DNA of 64,000 bases from assembly GCF_002088975.1 (NCBI RefSeq), contig NZ_NCST01000116.1:1-64000 (forward strand), read 5' to 3'. Origin of the DNA: Henriciella aquimarina. Its GTDB lineage: Bacteria > Pseudomonadota > Alphaproteobacteria > Caulobacterales > Hyphomonadaceae. Below are positions 52,483 through 62,727 of the stretch, in pieces (the stretch's first letter is position 1; each line of letters starts with the position of its first letter). The notes beneath the pieces are model-generated. The model was not told the origin of the DNA and searched no databases. It was given only the letters and a program-made list of their open reading frames with translations. The position numbers were made by a program, and so were the translations under genes.

Positions 52483-53292
52483 ATGACGCGCGCTTTCAAT
52501 GAAGACGACACACTGGCGCTGACACGGCGCCTCGCAGATGCGGCCTGGACAGCGATCCGGCCGCATTTTCGCTGTGGCGTGGAGACCGAGAACAAAAAGG
52601 TGGGCACAGCCGGCTATGACCCTGTGACCCTGGCCGACAAGGCCGCCGAAGACGCCATCCGCACAATCCTGAAACAGGAACGCCCCGAGGACGGCATCGA
52701 CGGGGAGGAATATGGCGCGCATGAGGGCCCCTCCGGCTGGCAATGGCTGATCGACCCGATCGACGGCACGCGCGCCTTCCTTGCCGGACTGCCGGTCTGG
52801 ACGACGCTGATCGCGCTGGTTGATCCAGATGGGCACCCTGTGATCGGCATGATCGACCAGCCTGTCCTCGGCGAGCGCTATGTGGGCGCCCCGTCCGGAG
52901 CCTTCCTCGAGACCGCCGGGGGCCGGGAAGCGCTCAAGGTCTCTGACTGTCAGGACCTGCGCGAGGCGATCATTGCCACAACCGACCCTTTTATCATGAC
53001 GCCCGCTGAACAGGGCGCCTGGACGCATCTTCGGCATACTGCGCGCATCACCCGCTATGGGCTCGACGCTTATGGCTATGCCCGGCTTGCCGGCGGAACG
53101 ATCGATCTCGTCTGCGAAACCGGACTGCAGGCCCACGATGTGGCCGCGCTCATCCCGGTGGTGCGCGGGGCTGGCGGTGTCGCGCGCGACTGGCGGGGCA
53201 ACGAGGCCAAGCTCGGCTCGCAGATCGCCTGCGCCGCCTCGGAAGCCGTTTTCGAGCAGGCCCTGATCTCGCTCAGACGGTCTGCGATCTGA
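52483..53292 (+). CDS. hisN: Inositol-monophosphatase-family histidinol-phosphatase
   Basis: The 269-residue metal-dependent phosphatase has the IMPase motifs: DGEEYG (acidic ligand), WLIDPIDGTRAFLAGLPVW (the D-P-x-D-G-T core), and GLQAHDVAALIPVVRGAGG at the end. The subgroup with RAFLAGLP is commonly HisN, the histidinol-phosphatase of alphaproteobacteria and actinobacteria. Other phosphomonoester substrates remain possible. Confidence 0.8.
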   Translation: MTRAFNEDDTLALTRRLADAAWTAIRPHFRCGVETENKKVGTAGYDPVTLADKAAEDAIRTILKQERPEDGIDGEEYGAHEGPSGWQWLIDPIDGTRAFLAGLPVWTTLIALVDPDGHPVIGMIDQPVLGERYVGAPSGAFLETAGGREALKVSDCQDLREAIIATTDPFIMTPAEQGAWTHLRHTARITRYGLDAYGYARLAGGTIDLVCETGLQAHDVAALIPVVRGAGGVARDWRGNEAKLGSQIACAASEAVFEQALISLRRSAI

Positions 53293-53347
53293 TGACGCCT
53301 GCACGCCGGCTGGTCACATCCGGCGGATTCGCGCTAGATAGGGACAT

Positions 53348-56173
53348 ATGACGGAAAACAGCGCATCCCTCGTCCACCGCAAGCTGCCCAGCAAGGCCTG
53401 GCCCAGCAAATGGAAGATTTCCAACATTGTCGATGGGCGCTCATTGCGCGTGAAGCTCACGACCACCTTTCTCGACAATCTCGGAGACGAGGCGGAAGCC
53501 CGCAAGGAAGTCCTGAACCACCTGCACGGCGCGCTTTTCCGCGGCCGCATGATCGCACAGGAACGGCTGCAGCAAGGCGCCGACGGGCTGGATACCGCGC
53601 GCCTTCTGGCCGCAGTGCAGGATGAGGTCCTGCACGCGCTTTATGACTATGTGACCGTCCACGTTCACCGGGCGCGCAACCCCACGGAAGGTGAGCGCCT
53701 CGCCGTCTTCGCGACAGGCGGTTATGGTCGCCAGGTGCTGGCGCCCTCGAGCGATGTCGATCTGCTCTTCATCCGCCCCTACAAGGCATCGGCCCATGCC
53801 GAGAGCGTGATCGAGTACATGCTCTATGCGCTATGGGACATTGGCCTGAAAGTCGGGCACGCCTTCCGCACGCCGGAAGAATGCATCCGCCTGTCCAAGC
53901 AGGATGTCACCATCAAGACATCCCTGCTCGATGCCCGGTTCCTGTTCGGGGATGAAAGCCTCGGCCGCGAAACCATGGAGAAGTTCCGCAGCGATGCCGT
54001 CGAGGGCCACAATGCCGAATTCATTGCCGACAAGCTCGCCGAGCGTGATGCCCGCCATGCCAAGCAGGGCAATAGCCGCTATGTTGTCGAACCGAACGTG
54101 AAGGACGGCAAGGGCGGGCTCCGCGATCTTCAGACCCTCTACTGGATTAGCAAGCACATGTATGGCGGTGAAACGCTGGAAGAGGTCATGCAGAACGGCC
54201 CGTTCACGCCGCATGAATACACCGTCTTCAACCGGGCCGCGCGCTTCCTCTGGACCGTGCGCTGCCATCTTCACTATGTGACGGGCCGCGCCGAAGAGCG
54301 CCTCAGCTTCGACCTGCAGCCCGAAATCGCCTCGCGCATGGGTTATCGAGACCGCTCCGAGCAGCTTGGCGTCGAACGATTCATGAAGCACTATTTCCTG
54401 GTCGCCAAGGATGTCGGCAATCTCACCCGCATCCTGGCCGCCAAGCTCGAAGCCGAGCACGTCAAGAAACCGGAAGGCTGGCGCCGCTTCATACCGGCGG
54501 GCGCCCCGAAGCCCCTGGAGCAGGAGGGCTTTGTCCTCGATGGCGGACGTATCAGCGTCACAGGCGAGGAGGTCTTCGACGAACATCCGGACAATCTGAT
54601 CCGCCTTTTCGCCATCGCCGACGAGAGCGAACACGATATCCACCCCGACGCCATGACCATGGCCGCGCGCAAGTCGAAGCTGATCAATCCCAAGACGCGC
54701 CTGATGCCGGAAATGCGCGAGGCCTTCCTGAAGCTGCTGGTCGAAGGCCGCGACCCCGGTCTGGCTCTGCGCCGGATGAACGATGCCGATGTGCTGGGCC
54801 GCTTCCTGCCGGAGTTTGGCGGCATCGTCGCGCAGACGCAGTTCAACATGTATCACCACTATACGGTGGATGAGCATACGATCCGCGCCGTGGAATATAT
54901 GGCACAGATGGACCGAGACGGCGGCGAAGGGGTCGAACTGGCCCACCGGCTGTTCCAAAAGATCGACAACAAGCAGGTCCTCTACCTCGCCATGCTCCTG
55001 CACGACACCGGCAAGGGACAGGGGGACCAGCAGGTCGAAGGCATGAAGACCGCCGCCCAGGCCGGCAAGCGTCTGGGGCTCTCCGACGCCGAAACAGACC
55101 TCATCGCATGGCTGGTCGGCCACCATCTGGAGATGAGCGAAACGGCCCAGAAGCGCGATATTGCCGACCCGTCCACCATTGTGCGCTTTGCGGCCATGGT
55201 CGGCTCAATCGAGCGGCTGCGCCTGCTCTATATCCTCACCATTGCCGACATCCGCGCTGTCGGCCCCGGAATCTGGAATGCCTGGAAGGGCCAGCTCCTT
55301 GAAGACCTTTACCACAACACTGAAGCCGCCCTCCGTGGCGGGCGCACAGACGAAAAGAGCGTTGCCAGAGAGCTTGCCGGCCGGGCCGCGCTCAACCGCG
55401 AAGCGCTGGAAAAACGCGTCGGCGCGATCCCGCAAGTGATGCAGGAAATGGATCCTGCTTATTGGACAGGCTTCGATGTCGATGTGCTGGCGGAACACGC
55501 CGAGAAGCTGCGCACCAGCGAAACACCGGTCATTTCAGCCACTGTGCGCGAAGATGGCGGCGGGGTTTCCCTGCTGGTCGCCGGCCATGACCGGCTTGGC
55601 CTGTTCGCCAAGCTGGCCGGCACCATCGCAAATCAGGGCGCGAACGTCGTCTCCGCCCAGGTCTATACTGGCCCGTCCGGTTTCCTTGTGGACGTCTTCA
55701 TTCTGCAGGACGGCAAGGGCGGTGTTTTCGCCGCCGGGGACCCGGGACGCCTGAAGCGGCTGGAAGACGAGGTCCGGCGCGTCTTCACCAGCGATGCGCC
55801 GATCAAGCAGATCCCGAACACCTCCTCGCGCCGGGAAGCGGCATTTCTCGTCATGCCACAGGTCAAGATCGATGATACGGTCTCGACCGACTATACCGTT
55901 ATCGATGTGGCTGGACGGGACCAGCCAGGGCTGCTGCACGATGTTGCCAATGTCCTGGCCCAGGAAAACATCTCGATCCACTCCGCGCATGTCGGTTCTT
56001 ATGGCGAACGGGTTTTCGACGCCTTCTATGTCCAGCTCCCAGACAATTATACCGAAGACCGCAAAGCTTCACTCAAGCAGCAACTTCTCGCCATACTTCA
56101 GCGCGAAGAACCCGAAGCTCCGCGCACCCCGGCGCGGAGCCTGAAACAGGCCAACGCCGCCGACAGCTTCTGA
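53348..56173 (+). CDS. glnD: [Protein-PII] uridylyltransferase/uridylyl-removing enzyme
   Basis: The 941-residue nitrogen sensor adds UMP to PII at low glutamine and removes it at high glutamine. Domains in order: nucleotidyltransferase (FATGGYGRQVLAPSSDVDLL, about 122-141), PII-UTase/GlnE linker, HD domain (AMLLHDTGKGQGD, about 548-560), and two C-terminal ACT domains (from ISATVREDGGGVSLLVAG at about 735 and from VIDVAGRDQPGLLHDV at about 850) for glutamine. All parts are complete. Confidence 0.97.
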   Translation: MTENSASLVHRKLPSKAWPSKWKISNIVDGRSLRVKLTTTFLDNLGDEAEARKEVLNHLHGALFRGRMIAQERLQQGADGLDTARLLAAVQDEVLHALYDYVTVHVHRARNPTEGERLAVFATGGYGRQVLAPSSDVDLLFIRPYKASAHAESVIEYMLYALWDIGLKVGHAFRTPEECIRLSKQDVTIKTSLLDARFLFGDESLGRETMEKFRSDAVEGHNAEFIADKLAERDARHAKQGNSRYVVEPNVKDGKGGLRDLQTLYWISKHMYGGETLEEVMQNGPFTPHEYTVFNRAARFLWTVRCHLHYVTGRAEERLSFDLQPEIASRMGYRDRSEQLGVERFMKHYFLVAKDVGNLTRILAAKLEAEHVKKPEGWRRFIPAGAPKPLEQEGFVLDGGRISVTGEEVFDEHPDNLIRLFAIADESEHDIHPDAMTMAARKSKLINPKTRLMPEMREAFLKLLVEGRDPGLALRRMNDADVLGRFLPEFGGIVAQTQFNMYHHYTVDEHTIRAVEYMAQMDRDGGEGVELAHRLFQKIDNKQVLYLAMLLHDTGKGQGDQQVEGMKTAAQAGKRLGLSDAETDLIAWLVGHHLEMSETAQKRDIADPSTIVRFAAMVGSIERLRLLYILTIADIRAVGPGIWNAWKGQLLEDLYHNTEAALRGGRTDEKSVARELAGRAALNREALEKRVGAIPQVMQEMDPAYWTGFDVDVLAEHAEKLRTSETPVISATVREDGGGVSLLVAGHDRLGLFAKLAGTIANQGANVVSAQVYTGPSGFLVDVFILQDGKGGVFAAGDPGRLKRLEDEVRRVFTSDAPIKQIPNTSSRREAAFLVMPQVKIDDTVSTDYTVIDVAGRDQPGLLHDVANVLAQENISIHSAHVGSYGERVFDAFYVQLPDNYTEDRKASLKQQLLAILQREEPEAPRTPARSLKQANAADSF

Positions 56174-56206
56174 CAAGCCAGCCCGACAAGGACCTGCCCG
56201 CCAAAG

Positions 56207-57760
56207 ATGAGTGTTCTCAAGAATACGCTCACCCAGTCGACATGGACGCTTGGCAGCCGGGCGCTCGGCTTCCTGCGCGATGTGGTCATCCTGGCCAAGC
56301 TCGGCGCGGGGCCGGTGGCCGACGCTTTCTTCACGGCGCTGATGTTTCCAAACCTGTTCCGGCGCGTCTTTGCCGAGGGCGCCTTTGCCCAGGCCTTCGT
56401 CCCAGCCTATTCGCGCACACTGGAGGCCGAAGGGCCCGAAGCTGCCCGGCAGCTGGCTGAGGAGACGCTGCGCGGCCTCCTTGCCGTGACCGCCTTCCTC
56501 GTCATTGTAGCCCAGCTGGCCATGCCGTGGATCATGATCCTGCTGCATGGCGGCTATCGCAATGACCCGGTCCACTTCCCGCTGGCGATCCTGCTGACGC
56601 AGATCACCATGCCATACATGTCCTTCATGGCGCTGGCGGCACTGCTATCCGGTATCCTTAACTCGGGCGGAAAGTTCGCCATGTCGGCGGGTGCGCCAAC
56701 CCTTCTGAATTTTTCGCTTCTGATCGCGGCCTTTATCGGCTCGGACAATTATGAGATCTCGAAGTCGCTCGCTGTCGCCGTCTCGGTCGCCGGCCTGCTT
56801 CAGGTGATCCTGCTCTGGTACGGCGTCTCACGCCAGAAGATCCGCCTGCGCCTCGGTTTGCCAAAGCTGACGCCCGGCGTGAAACGGGTTGCGGCGCTGG
56901 CGGTCCCCGGCACGATCGCGGCGTCGGGCATGCAGATCAACATCATGGTCAGCCAGGCGCTCGCCAGTTTCGAGACCGGCGCGAAGACCTGGCTCTATTC
57001 CGCCGACAGGCTTTACCAGCTCCCGCTCGGCCTGGTTGGCGTGGCGGTCGGTCTCGCCATCCTGCCACGCCTGTCGCGTGCGGCGCGCTCCGATGACCGG
57101 GGCCAGAGCCAGTCAGTCATGGACAATGGGGTCGGTCTGGCCATGGCGCTGACCCTGCCGGCTGCGGCTGCGCTGATGGCAGCGCCCTTCCTGTTCGTCG
57201 ACGGCTTCTTCACACGCGGGGACTTCACCTCGCTCGACGCCCAGCAGACTGCGCGCGCGCTCTTCCATTTCGGCTGGGGCGTACCGGCCTTTGTGCTCAT
57301 CAAGGTGCTGGCGCCCGGCTTCTTCGCCCGCGAGGACACGCGCACGCCCATGGGCTATTCGCTGACGTCGGTAGGGGTGAACACCGTCCTCGGCGCCAGC
57401 CTCTTCTTCCTGCTCAAGACCAACGGCATGGCGGGCTTTCCGGGCCTGGCCATCGCGACCAGTACGGCCGCCTGGGTCAATGCCGGCCTTCTCTTTATCG
57501 GCCTATTACGGCGCGACTGGTACAGGCCGGGCGGCGAACTCGTGCGCCGTCTCGTCTCTGTTTTCATCGCCTCTTCCGCCATGGCCGGCCTGCTCTGGTT
57601 TCTCGCAAATCATAGCGACACCATCGCCAACTATACGCTGGACTCGAAATTCCTCGCCGCCCTCGCCATCGCGGCGGTGGGTGCGGCAGCCTATGGCCTC
57701 TTCGCCCTGATTTTCGGAGCGATCCGCATCAGCGACATAAAGGGGGCTAGGCGCGCCTAG
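56207..57760 (+). CDS. murJ: Lipid II flippase MurJ
   Basis: The 517-residue membrane protein of the MOP superfamily flips lipid II for peptidoglycan synthesis. Fourteen helices are predicted; landmarks are [49 protein letters not shown] (the MurJ/MviN signature with the essential arginines) and [11 protein letters not shown]. It follows glnD by 33 bases and precedes trpS by 23. A perfect palindrome CTAGGCGCGCCTAG (57747-57760) covers its last codons and stop. Confidence 0.95.
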   Translation: MSVLKNTLTQSTWTLGSRALGFLRDVVILAKLGAGPVADAFFTALMFPNLFRRVFAEGAFAQAFVPAYSRTLEAEGPEAARQLAEETLRGLLAVTAFLVIVAQLAMPWIMILLHGGYRNDPVHFPLAILLTQITMPYMSFMALAALLSGILNSGGKFAMSAGAPTLLNFSLLIAAFIGSDNYEISKSLAVAVSVAGLLQVILLWYGVSRQKIRLRLGLPKLTPGVKRVAALAVPGTIAASGMQINIMVSQALASFETGAKTWLYSADRLYQLPLGLVGVAVGLAILPRLSRAARSDDRGQSQSVMDNGVGLAMALTLPAAAALMAAPFLFVDGFFTRGDFTSLDAQQTARALFHFGWGVPAFVLIKVLAPGFFAREDTRTPMGYSLTSVGVNTVLGASLFFLLKTNGMAGFPGLAIATSTAAWVNAGLLFIGLLRRDWYRPGGELVRRLVSVFIASSAMAGLLWFLANHSDTIANYTLDSKFLAALAIAAVGAAAYGLFALIFGAIRISDIKGARRA

Positions 57761-57783
57761 GCGCTTGCGCTATTGGCCGCGCC

Positions 57784-58821
57784 ATGACTGACGAACAGAC
57801 CTCGACCTATGCTGGCCCGACACGCGTCTTCTCCGGCATCCAGCCCACCGGCAATCTCCACCTGGGGAATTATCTCGGTGCCCTGAAGAAGTTTACCACG
57901 CTTCAGAATGATGGCTGGGACGGGATCTATTGTGTCGTCGACCTGCACGCCATCACCATGCCGTATGAGCATGAGGTTCTGGCAAGCCAGACCCGCCAGA
58001 TTGCCGCGGCCATGCTGGCCTGTGGTCTCGATCCTGACCAGTCGGTCATCTTCGTGCAGTCCTCTGTCCGTGCCCACACGGAACTTGCCTGGGTTCTCAA
58101 CTGCATGGCCCGCATGGGCTGGCTCGAGAAGATGACCCAGTTCAAGGACAAGGCCGGCAAGGATGCCGAACGCGCCTCGGTCGGCCTCTTCGACTATCCG
58201 GTCCTGATGGCTGCCGACATTCTCGCCTACAAGGCCACCCATGTGCCGGTCGGCGACGACCAGACGCAGCACCTTGAACTTACGAGAAACGTCGCCGGGC
58301 GCTTCAATCAGTATTACGGCCAGGATGTCTTTCCCATGCCTGAAGGTCTGATCAAGGGGCCGGGCGCGCGGATCATGAGCCTCAAGGACGGCACGAAGAA
58401 GATGTCCAAGTCCGATCCGGCGGAGAATTCGCGGATCAACCTGATCGATGACGCCGACACCATCGCGCGCAAGATCAAGAAGTCGAAGACCGACACGCTG
58501 GGCGACATGCCGAGCGACGTCGAGGGCCTGGAAGGCCGCCCGGAAGTCGCCAATCTGGTCGGCATCTATGGCGCGCTTGCCGACATGAGCGACGAACAGG
58601 TGTTGGCCGAATATGGCGGCACCGGCTTCGGCACGTTCAAACCGGCACTGGCGGAGCTGGCCGTGGAGCATCTCGCTCCGATCACGGCCCGCATGCGTGA
58701 GCTGATGGACAATCCGGATGAGATCGATGCCGCCCTGCGCAAGGGGACGGAGAAAGCAAACGCGATCGCCGAGCCGATCATGGACGAGGTGCGGCGGATC
58801 GTCGGCTTCTGGCGTCCCTAG
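57784..58821 (+). CDS. trpS: Tryptophanyl-tRNA synthetase
   Basis: This 345-residue class I synthetase charges tRNA-Trp. The HIGH-like motif is [14 protein letters not shown] (about residues 20-33) and the KMSKS loop is [28 protein letters not shown] is a TrpRS signature. Length is normal. It closes the glnD-murJ-trpS run. Confidence 0.97.
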   Translation: MTDEQTSTYAGPTRVFSGIQPTGNLHLGNYLGALKKFTTLQNDGWDGIYCVVDLHAITMPYEHEVLASQTRQIAAAMLACGLDPDQSVIFVQSSVRAHTELAWVLNCMARMGWLEKMTQFKDKAGKDAERASVGLFDYPVLMAADILAYKATHVPVGDDQTQHLELTRNVAGRFNQYYGQDVFPMPEGLIKGPGARIMSLKDGTKKMSKSDPAENSRINLIDDADTIARKIKKSKTDTLGDMPSDVEGLEGRPEVANLVGIYGALADMSDEQVLAEYGGTGFGTFKPALAELAVEHLAPITARMRELMDNPDEIDAALRKGTEKANAIAEPIMDEVRRIVGFWRP

Positions 58822-58865
58822 GCGCGTGAAATAAACCTATCTGTCTTTTCAACAGGAAGCCCGTC

Positions 58866-59330
58866 ATGAAACGCCTAGTGCTGAGCTGTCTTCTCGCCCC
58901 TGCCTTTCTGGCTGCCTGCCAGCCCGGCTCGACCGGCAGCGACACAGGCGAACCGGTGCTTTCCTATGAGGACGCCTTCATCCAGGCGCCGCTGGCCGGT
59001 CGTGATGTCACCATGGGCGGCATCCGGATCACGGTCGAGGGGGGCGGTGTCACGCTCACTGGCGTCACCAGCGATGTGGCCGAAACTGTCGAGACGCACA
59101 CCATGGAAATGGTCGACGACCGGATGACCATGCGGCCGGTCGACGGGTTCGAGATCAAGGCCGGCGACACGCTGGTCATGGACCGTGGCGGCAATCACCT
59201 GATGTTGTTCGGGTTGCAGGAAGACCTTGCGGCCGGCGATACGGCCAACATCACGCTTACCTTCGAATCCGAAGGCGGCGAGACGCTGACGCTCGAGGCC
59301 GAAGCCGAGGTCCGCGCCGTCGGCGAATAA
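58866..59330 (+). CDS. PCu(A)C copper chaperone lipoprotein
   Basis: The 154-residue protein has a lipoprotein signal (LLAPAFLAACQ, C18) and the PCu(A)C domain with copper ligands in ETHTMEMVDDRMTM and GGNHLMLFGL (H-x-M pattern). These periplasmic chaperones deliver Cu(I) to the CuA centre of cytochrome oxidase, usually with SCO proteins; a SCO gene lies 1.3 kb away. It converges on phaZ with a 3-base gap. Confidence 0.88.
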   Translation: MKRLVLSCLLAPAFLAACQPGSTGSDTGEPVLSYEDAFIQAPLAGRDVTMGGIRITVEGGGVTLTGVTSDVAETVETHTMEMVDDRMTMRPVDGFEIKAGDTLVMDRGGNHLMLFGLQEDLAAGDTANITLTFESEGGETLTLEAEAEVRAVGE

Positions 59331-59333
59331 CGC

Positions 59334-60569
59334 CTAGCGTTTCTTGCCGGCAACCTGCTTCTGGAACTCGGTCACCCGTGGGACAATCTCGCGGCGGAAG
59401 CGCGAGCCGTTGAAGACGCCGTAATGGCCGACCCCCGGCTGGATATAGTCCGCCTTCAGCTTGTCCGGAATGCGGGTGCAGAGATCATGCGCGGCCTGCG
59501 TCTGGCCGATGCCGGAAATATCGTCCAGTTCGCCCTCGACCGTCATCAGGCCGACCGACTCGATCGCGGCAGGCTTGACGATGCGCTCGTCGCGGTAGCG
59601 ATATTCGCCACGCGCCAGAAGAGCCTTCTGGAAGACGCGCTCGATGGTCTGGATATAGAATTCCTCGGTGAGATCGAGCACCGAGAGATATTCGTCATAG
59701 AAGGAGCGGTGCTTCTCGGCGCTGTCCTCATCGCCTTCGACAAGGTGCTCGAAGAAGCGGTGTTGGGCATCGACATGGCGATCCCAGTTCATGTGCATGA
59801 AGGAAGTAAGCTGGATAAAGCCCGGATAGACCCGCCGGAACGCCCCCGGCCATGGCGGCGGGACGGTATGGATCATCTTGGAGCGGAACCAGTCGAGGCT
59901 GCGCTCTTCAGAGAGCTTGTTCGGCACGGTGGGTGAGCGGCGCGCATCTATGGGCGAGCCCATATAGGTCATCGTCGCCGGCAGGTTTTCCGAGCCATCC
60001 TCGGCCATCATGGAGATCGCCGCCAGAACAGGCGGGCCGGGCTGGCAGACAGCGACGACATGGGCGCCCGCCCCAAGGAATTCCAGCATATCCCGGATAT
60101 GGTCGATATAGTCATCGAGATCGAAGCGGCCGAACCAGATCGGCGCGGTGCGCGCATCGGTCCAGTCGGTGATGTAGACATTGTGCGTTGGCAGGAACGC
60201 TTCCACCGTGCCGCGTAGCAGGGTCGCATAGTGGCCGGAGAGCGGGGCGACGATCATCAGATCGGGGCGGCCCGGCTCGACACCCTCGGTTTCGAAATGC
60301 ACCAGCTGACACCAGGGCGAGGCCCAGGCGGTCATCGGCGTGACGGTGTGGGTCTTGCCGTCAATCTCGGTTTCGGTGATTTGCCAGTCCGGCTTGCCAT
60401 AATACCGCGTCGCGCGCTCGAATACCTTGGAGGCAGCCGACATGGACCGCGCAAACTGGGTTTCCCGCAAAGGGTTCGCCTGGGATGACCAAAGCGTGTT
60501 GGCCGCTTTGACCTGGAGCCGGAACGGCGCCATCGCGGCCTTGTTCATTTCCACCAGAGAATACAGCAC
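59334..60569 (-). CDS. phaZ: Intracellular polyhydroxyalkanoate depolymerase
   Basis: The 411-residue enzyme is an alpha/beta hydrolase that mobilises PHB granules. The nucleophile box has cysteine (VVAVCQPGPPVLA), a mark of intracellular PhaZ. Other landmarks: ITDWTDARTAPIWFGRFDLDDY, GSPIDARRSPTVPN, and the catalytic histidine in PGVGHYGVFNG. The gene points toward pcuC and away from the SCO gene side; the presence of phaZ implies that the host stores PHA. Confidence 0.93.
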   Translation of the reverse strand: MLYSLVEMNKAAMAPFRLQVKAANTLWSSQANPLRETQFARSMSAASKVFERATRYYGKPDWQITETEIDGKTHTVTPMTAWASPWCQLVHFETEGVEPGRPDLMIVAPLSGHYATLLRGTVEAFLPTHNVYITDWTDARTAPIWFGRFDLDDYIDHIRDMLEFLGAGAHVVAVCQPGPPVLAAISMMAEDGSENLPATMTYMGSPIDARRSPTVPNKLSEERSLDWFRSKMIHTVPPPWPGAFRRVYPGFIQLTSFMHMNWDRHVDAQHRFFEHLVEGDEDSAEKHRSFYDEYLSVLDLTEEFYIQTIERVFQKALLARGEYRYRDERIVKPAAIESVGLMTVEGELDDISGIGQTQAAHDLCTRIPDKLKADYIQPGVGHYGVFNGSRFRREIVPRVTEFQKQVAGKKR

Positions 60570-60632
60570 CGACGCACACCCTCATTGTTGCACCGCAGCA
60601 TATTGGCCTTTTTTGGCCGGAATGCAATGCAC

Positions 60633-61253
60633 TCAGTCTTTCAGGAGCTGTGCCAGACAGGTCGCCATCTCGTCAGGACGGCTGTTTCCTTCCGCGAAGA
60701 AGGTCTCAAGCGCCCAGTCCTCGTCCATAAGATAGAGCAGCGATGTGTGATCCATCGTATAGTCCGACAGGCTGTCGGGCGTCTCGATCTTCTCATAGCC
60801 GACATAGAACTCATCGGCGGCCGCCTGGATCTCTTCCGGCGTGCCGGTCAGGCCGACCAGATTGTCCGGGAAGGCATTGTTTGAGACATATTTGGCGAGT
60901 GCTTCCGGCGTGTCGCGTTCCGGATCGACCGAGATCAGGACCGTCTGCGGCGGCTCGACATCCTCGGGCAAAGCGTCATAGGCATTGGCGATCGCAACCA
61001 GGGTCGAGGGGCAGACATCCGGACAATAGGTGAACCCGAAATAGATCAGAGTCGGCTTGCCCTTGAAGTCCTCCTGGGTGACGCGCTCGCCATCCTGATT
61101 GATCAGGCTTATCGGACCGCCAATGTTTTCATAGGCGCGCGTGCTACAGCCCGCCTGGGAGCCACCGGCCTGTGGTTCGGCCGGGGCTTCGCCATTACAG
61201 GCGGCCGCCAGAAGACATGCAGTTCCTAGGACAATTGTCTGGATCGGTTTCAT
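60633..61253 (-). CDS. SCO/SenC-family copper-binding lipoprotein
   Basis: The 206-residue protein has a lipoprotein signal (GTACLLAAACNG) and a thioredoxin-like SCO fold with the metal-binding CxxxC in YCPDVCPSTL and the histidine in MDHTSLLYLMD. SCO proteins insert copper in cytochrome oxidase and keep its cysteines reduced. The ATG at 61253 gives a proper signal; an ATG at 61289 adds a hydrophilic tail. It is divergent from regB by 73 bases, the same neighbourhood as senC in Rhodobacter. Confidence 0.9.
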   Translation of the reverse strand: MKPIQTIVLGTACLLAAACNGEAPAEPQAGGSQAGCSTRAYENIGGPISLINQDGERVTQEDFKGKPTLIYFGFTYCPDVCPSTLVAIANAYDALPEDVEPPQTVLISVDPERDTPEALAKYVSNNAFPDNLVGLTGTPEEIQAAADEFYVGYEKIETPDSLSDYTMDHTSLLYLMDEDWALETFFAEGNSRPDEMATCLAQLLKD

Positions 61254-61326
61254 GGTCGAAGGTATGCGGGGGACACGCGTTTGCCGCAAGAGCGGGAAGC
61301 GGCGAAACAGTGTCGCAGGAGCGCTG

Positions 61327-62724
61327 ATGGACGAGACACATGCCAGTCGTGAAGGCCTGGAGCAGGCGCTCTACAGCCTGCTGCCGACCGGCCTTGCCGG
61401 GGTCGAGGCCGCGCGCGGGCGGGCCCGGCTGCGCACGCTCGTCACTTTGCGCTGGCTGGCTGTGGCCGGCCAGACGGCGGCCCTGCTCTTCGTACGCTTC
61501 ATCATGGGCTACGACCTGCCCCTGGGCCTCTGCCTGACGACCATTGCCGCTTCGGCCTGGCTGAATGTCTTCCTCTCCTTCGCCATGCGTGAGCAACTCC
61601 TGCTGCGGGGCTGGGAAGCCACCCTTCAACTTGCCTTCGACACACTGCAGCTCGCCGTGCTCATCGCGCTGACGGGCGGGCTCGCCAACCCCTTCCTGCT
61701 CTTCCTGCTGGCACCGGTGACGGTGGCCGCCAACAGCCTGCGCGCGCGGTATTCAGCCCTTATTGCCTTGCTGGCGATCACCTGCGCGGCCCTGATGCCG
61801 GCCTACTCGCTGGACCTGCCCTGGCGGCCAGAAGAATCGGTCAATCTGCCGCCCCTGTTCCAGTGGGGCCACTTTGCCGCTCTGGCGATCGGCATCGCCT
61901 TCTTCGCCATTTCCTCGGTCCGCCTGAGCGAGGATGAAGCGCGCCTGGTGCGCGCGCTGGATGCGGCCTCCATCGTTATGGCCCGCGAGCAGAAGCTCTC
62001 CGCCCTCGGCGCCATGTCGGCCATGACCGCCCACGAACTCGGCACGCCGCTGGCTACGATCCACCTTGCCGCCAAGGAGCTCGCCAATGAATTCGATGAG
62101 GCCGATCCGCGCCATGACGATGTCAAACTGATCGCCGGACAGGCCGAGCGCTGCCGCGACATTCTCGGCAAGCTGAGCCGAGCCCGGGAGGCGGAAGACA
62201 TCGTCCACGCGAACATGCCGCTGAGCGCACTGGTCGAGGAAGCTGCCGCGCCCTTCAAGGGGCTTGGCGTGGCGCTCAACGTCACTTATTCGCCCGGAGA
62301 AAAAGGCGAACCCCGCGTCCCGCTCATCCAGCGCAGCCCCGAAATCCTGCACGCGCTAGGTGCCTTTATCGAAAACGCGGTGAGCTTTGCCGACAGCCAG
62401 GTTCGCGCGGTGGCAAGCTGGACCGACAGGCAGTTCATGGTGACCATTTCCGATGACGGGCCGGGCTTTGCCGCGGAAGTCATGCCAAAGCTGGGCGAGC
62501 CCTATGTCTCCCAGCGCAGCGAGGCGCATCTGGGCGGCGGGGACATGGGCCTTGGCTTCTTTATCGCCAAGACGCTCATCGAAAGAACCGGCGGACGGAT
62601 CGCGACACGCAACCGGACACCGCCAAGACATGGCGCAATTGTGCAGGCCGTCTGGCCGAGAACAGCACTGGAATCCTTGGAATCTGACCGTAGGCAGATA
62701 AATAGTCCGGAAGTGGAGACTTGA
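61327..62724 (+). CDS. regB: Redox sensor histidine kinase RegB/ActS/PrrB
   Basis: The 465-residue kinase has six membrane helices in its first 200 residues, with the quinone-binding motif GGLANPF (117-123), then the H box TAHELGTPLATIH (H236), a redox cysteine 40 residues later (C276 in AERCRDIL), as the Rhodobacter RegB C265 is 40 after H225, and the ATPase domain (ENAVSFADS, DDGPGF, GGGDMGLGFFIAKTLI). It senses the respiratory redox state and phosphorylates RegA. The ATG at 61327 is the first family-like start. Confidence 0.93.
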   Translation: MDETHASREGLEQALYSLLPTGLAGVEAARGRARLRTLVTLRWLAVAGQTAALLFVRFIMGYDLPLGLCLTTIAASAWLNVFLSFAMREQLLLRGWEATLQLAFDTLQLAVLIALTGGLANPFLLFLLAPVTVAANSLRARYSALIALLAITCAALMPAYSLDLPWRPEESVNLPPLFQWGHFAALAIGIAFFAISSVRLSEDEARLVRALDAASIVMAREQKLSALGAMSAMTAHELGTPLATIHLAAKELANEFDEADPRHDDVKLIAGQAERCRDILGKLSRAREAEDIVHANMPLSALVEEAAAPFKGLGVALNVTYSPGEKGEPRVPLIQRSPEILHALGAFIENAVSFADSQVRAVASWTDRQFMVTISDDGPGFAAEVMPKLGEPYVSQRSEAHLGGGDMGLGFFIAKTLIERTGGRIATRNRTPPRHGAIVQAVWPRTALESLESDRRQINSPEVET

Positions 62725-62727
62725 ATC

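Noticed and set aside
53831..55126. 431-codon frame antisense to glnD
   Set aside because: A shadow of the coding strand; glnD domains are intact across it.
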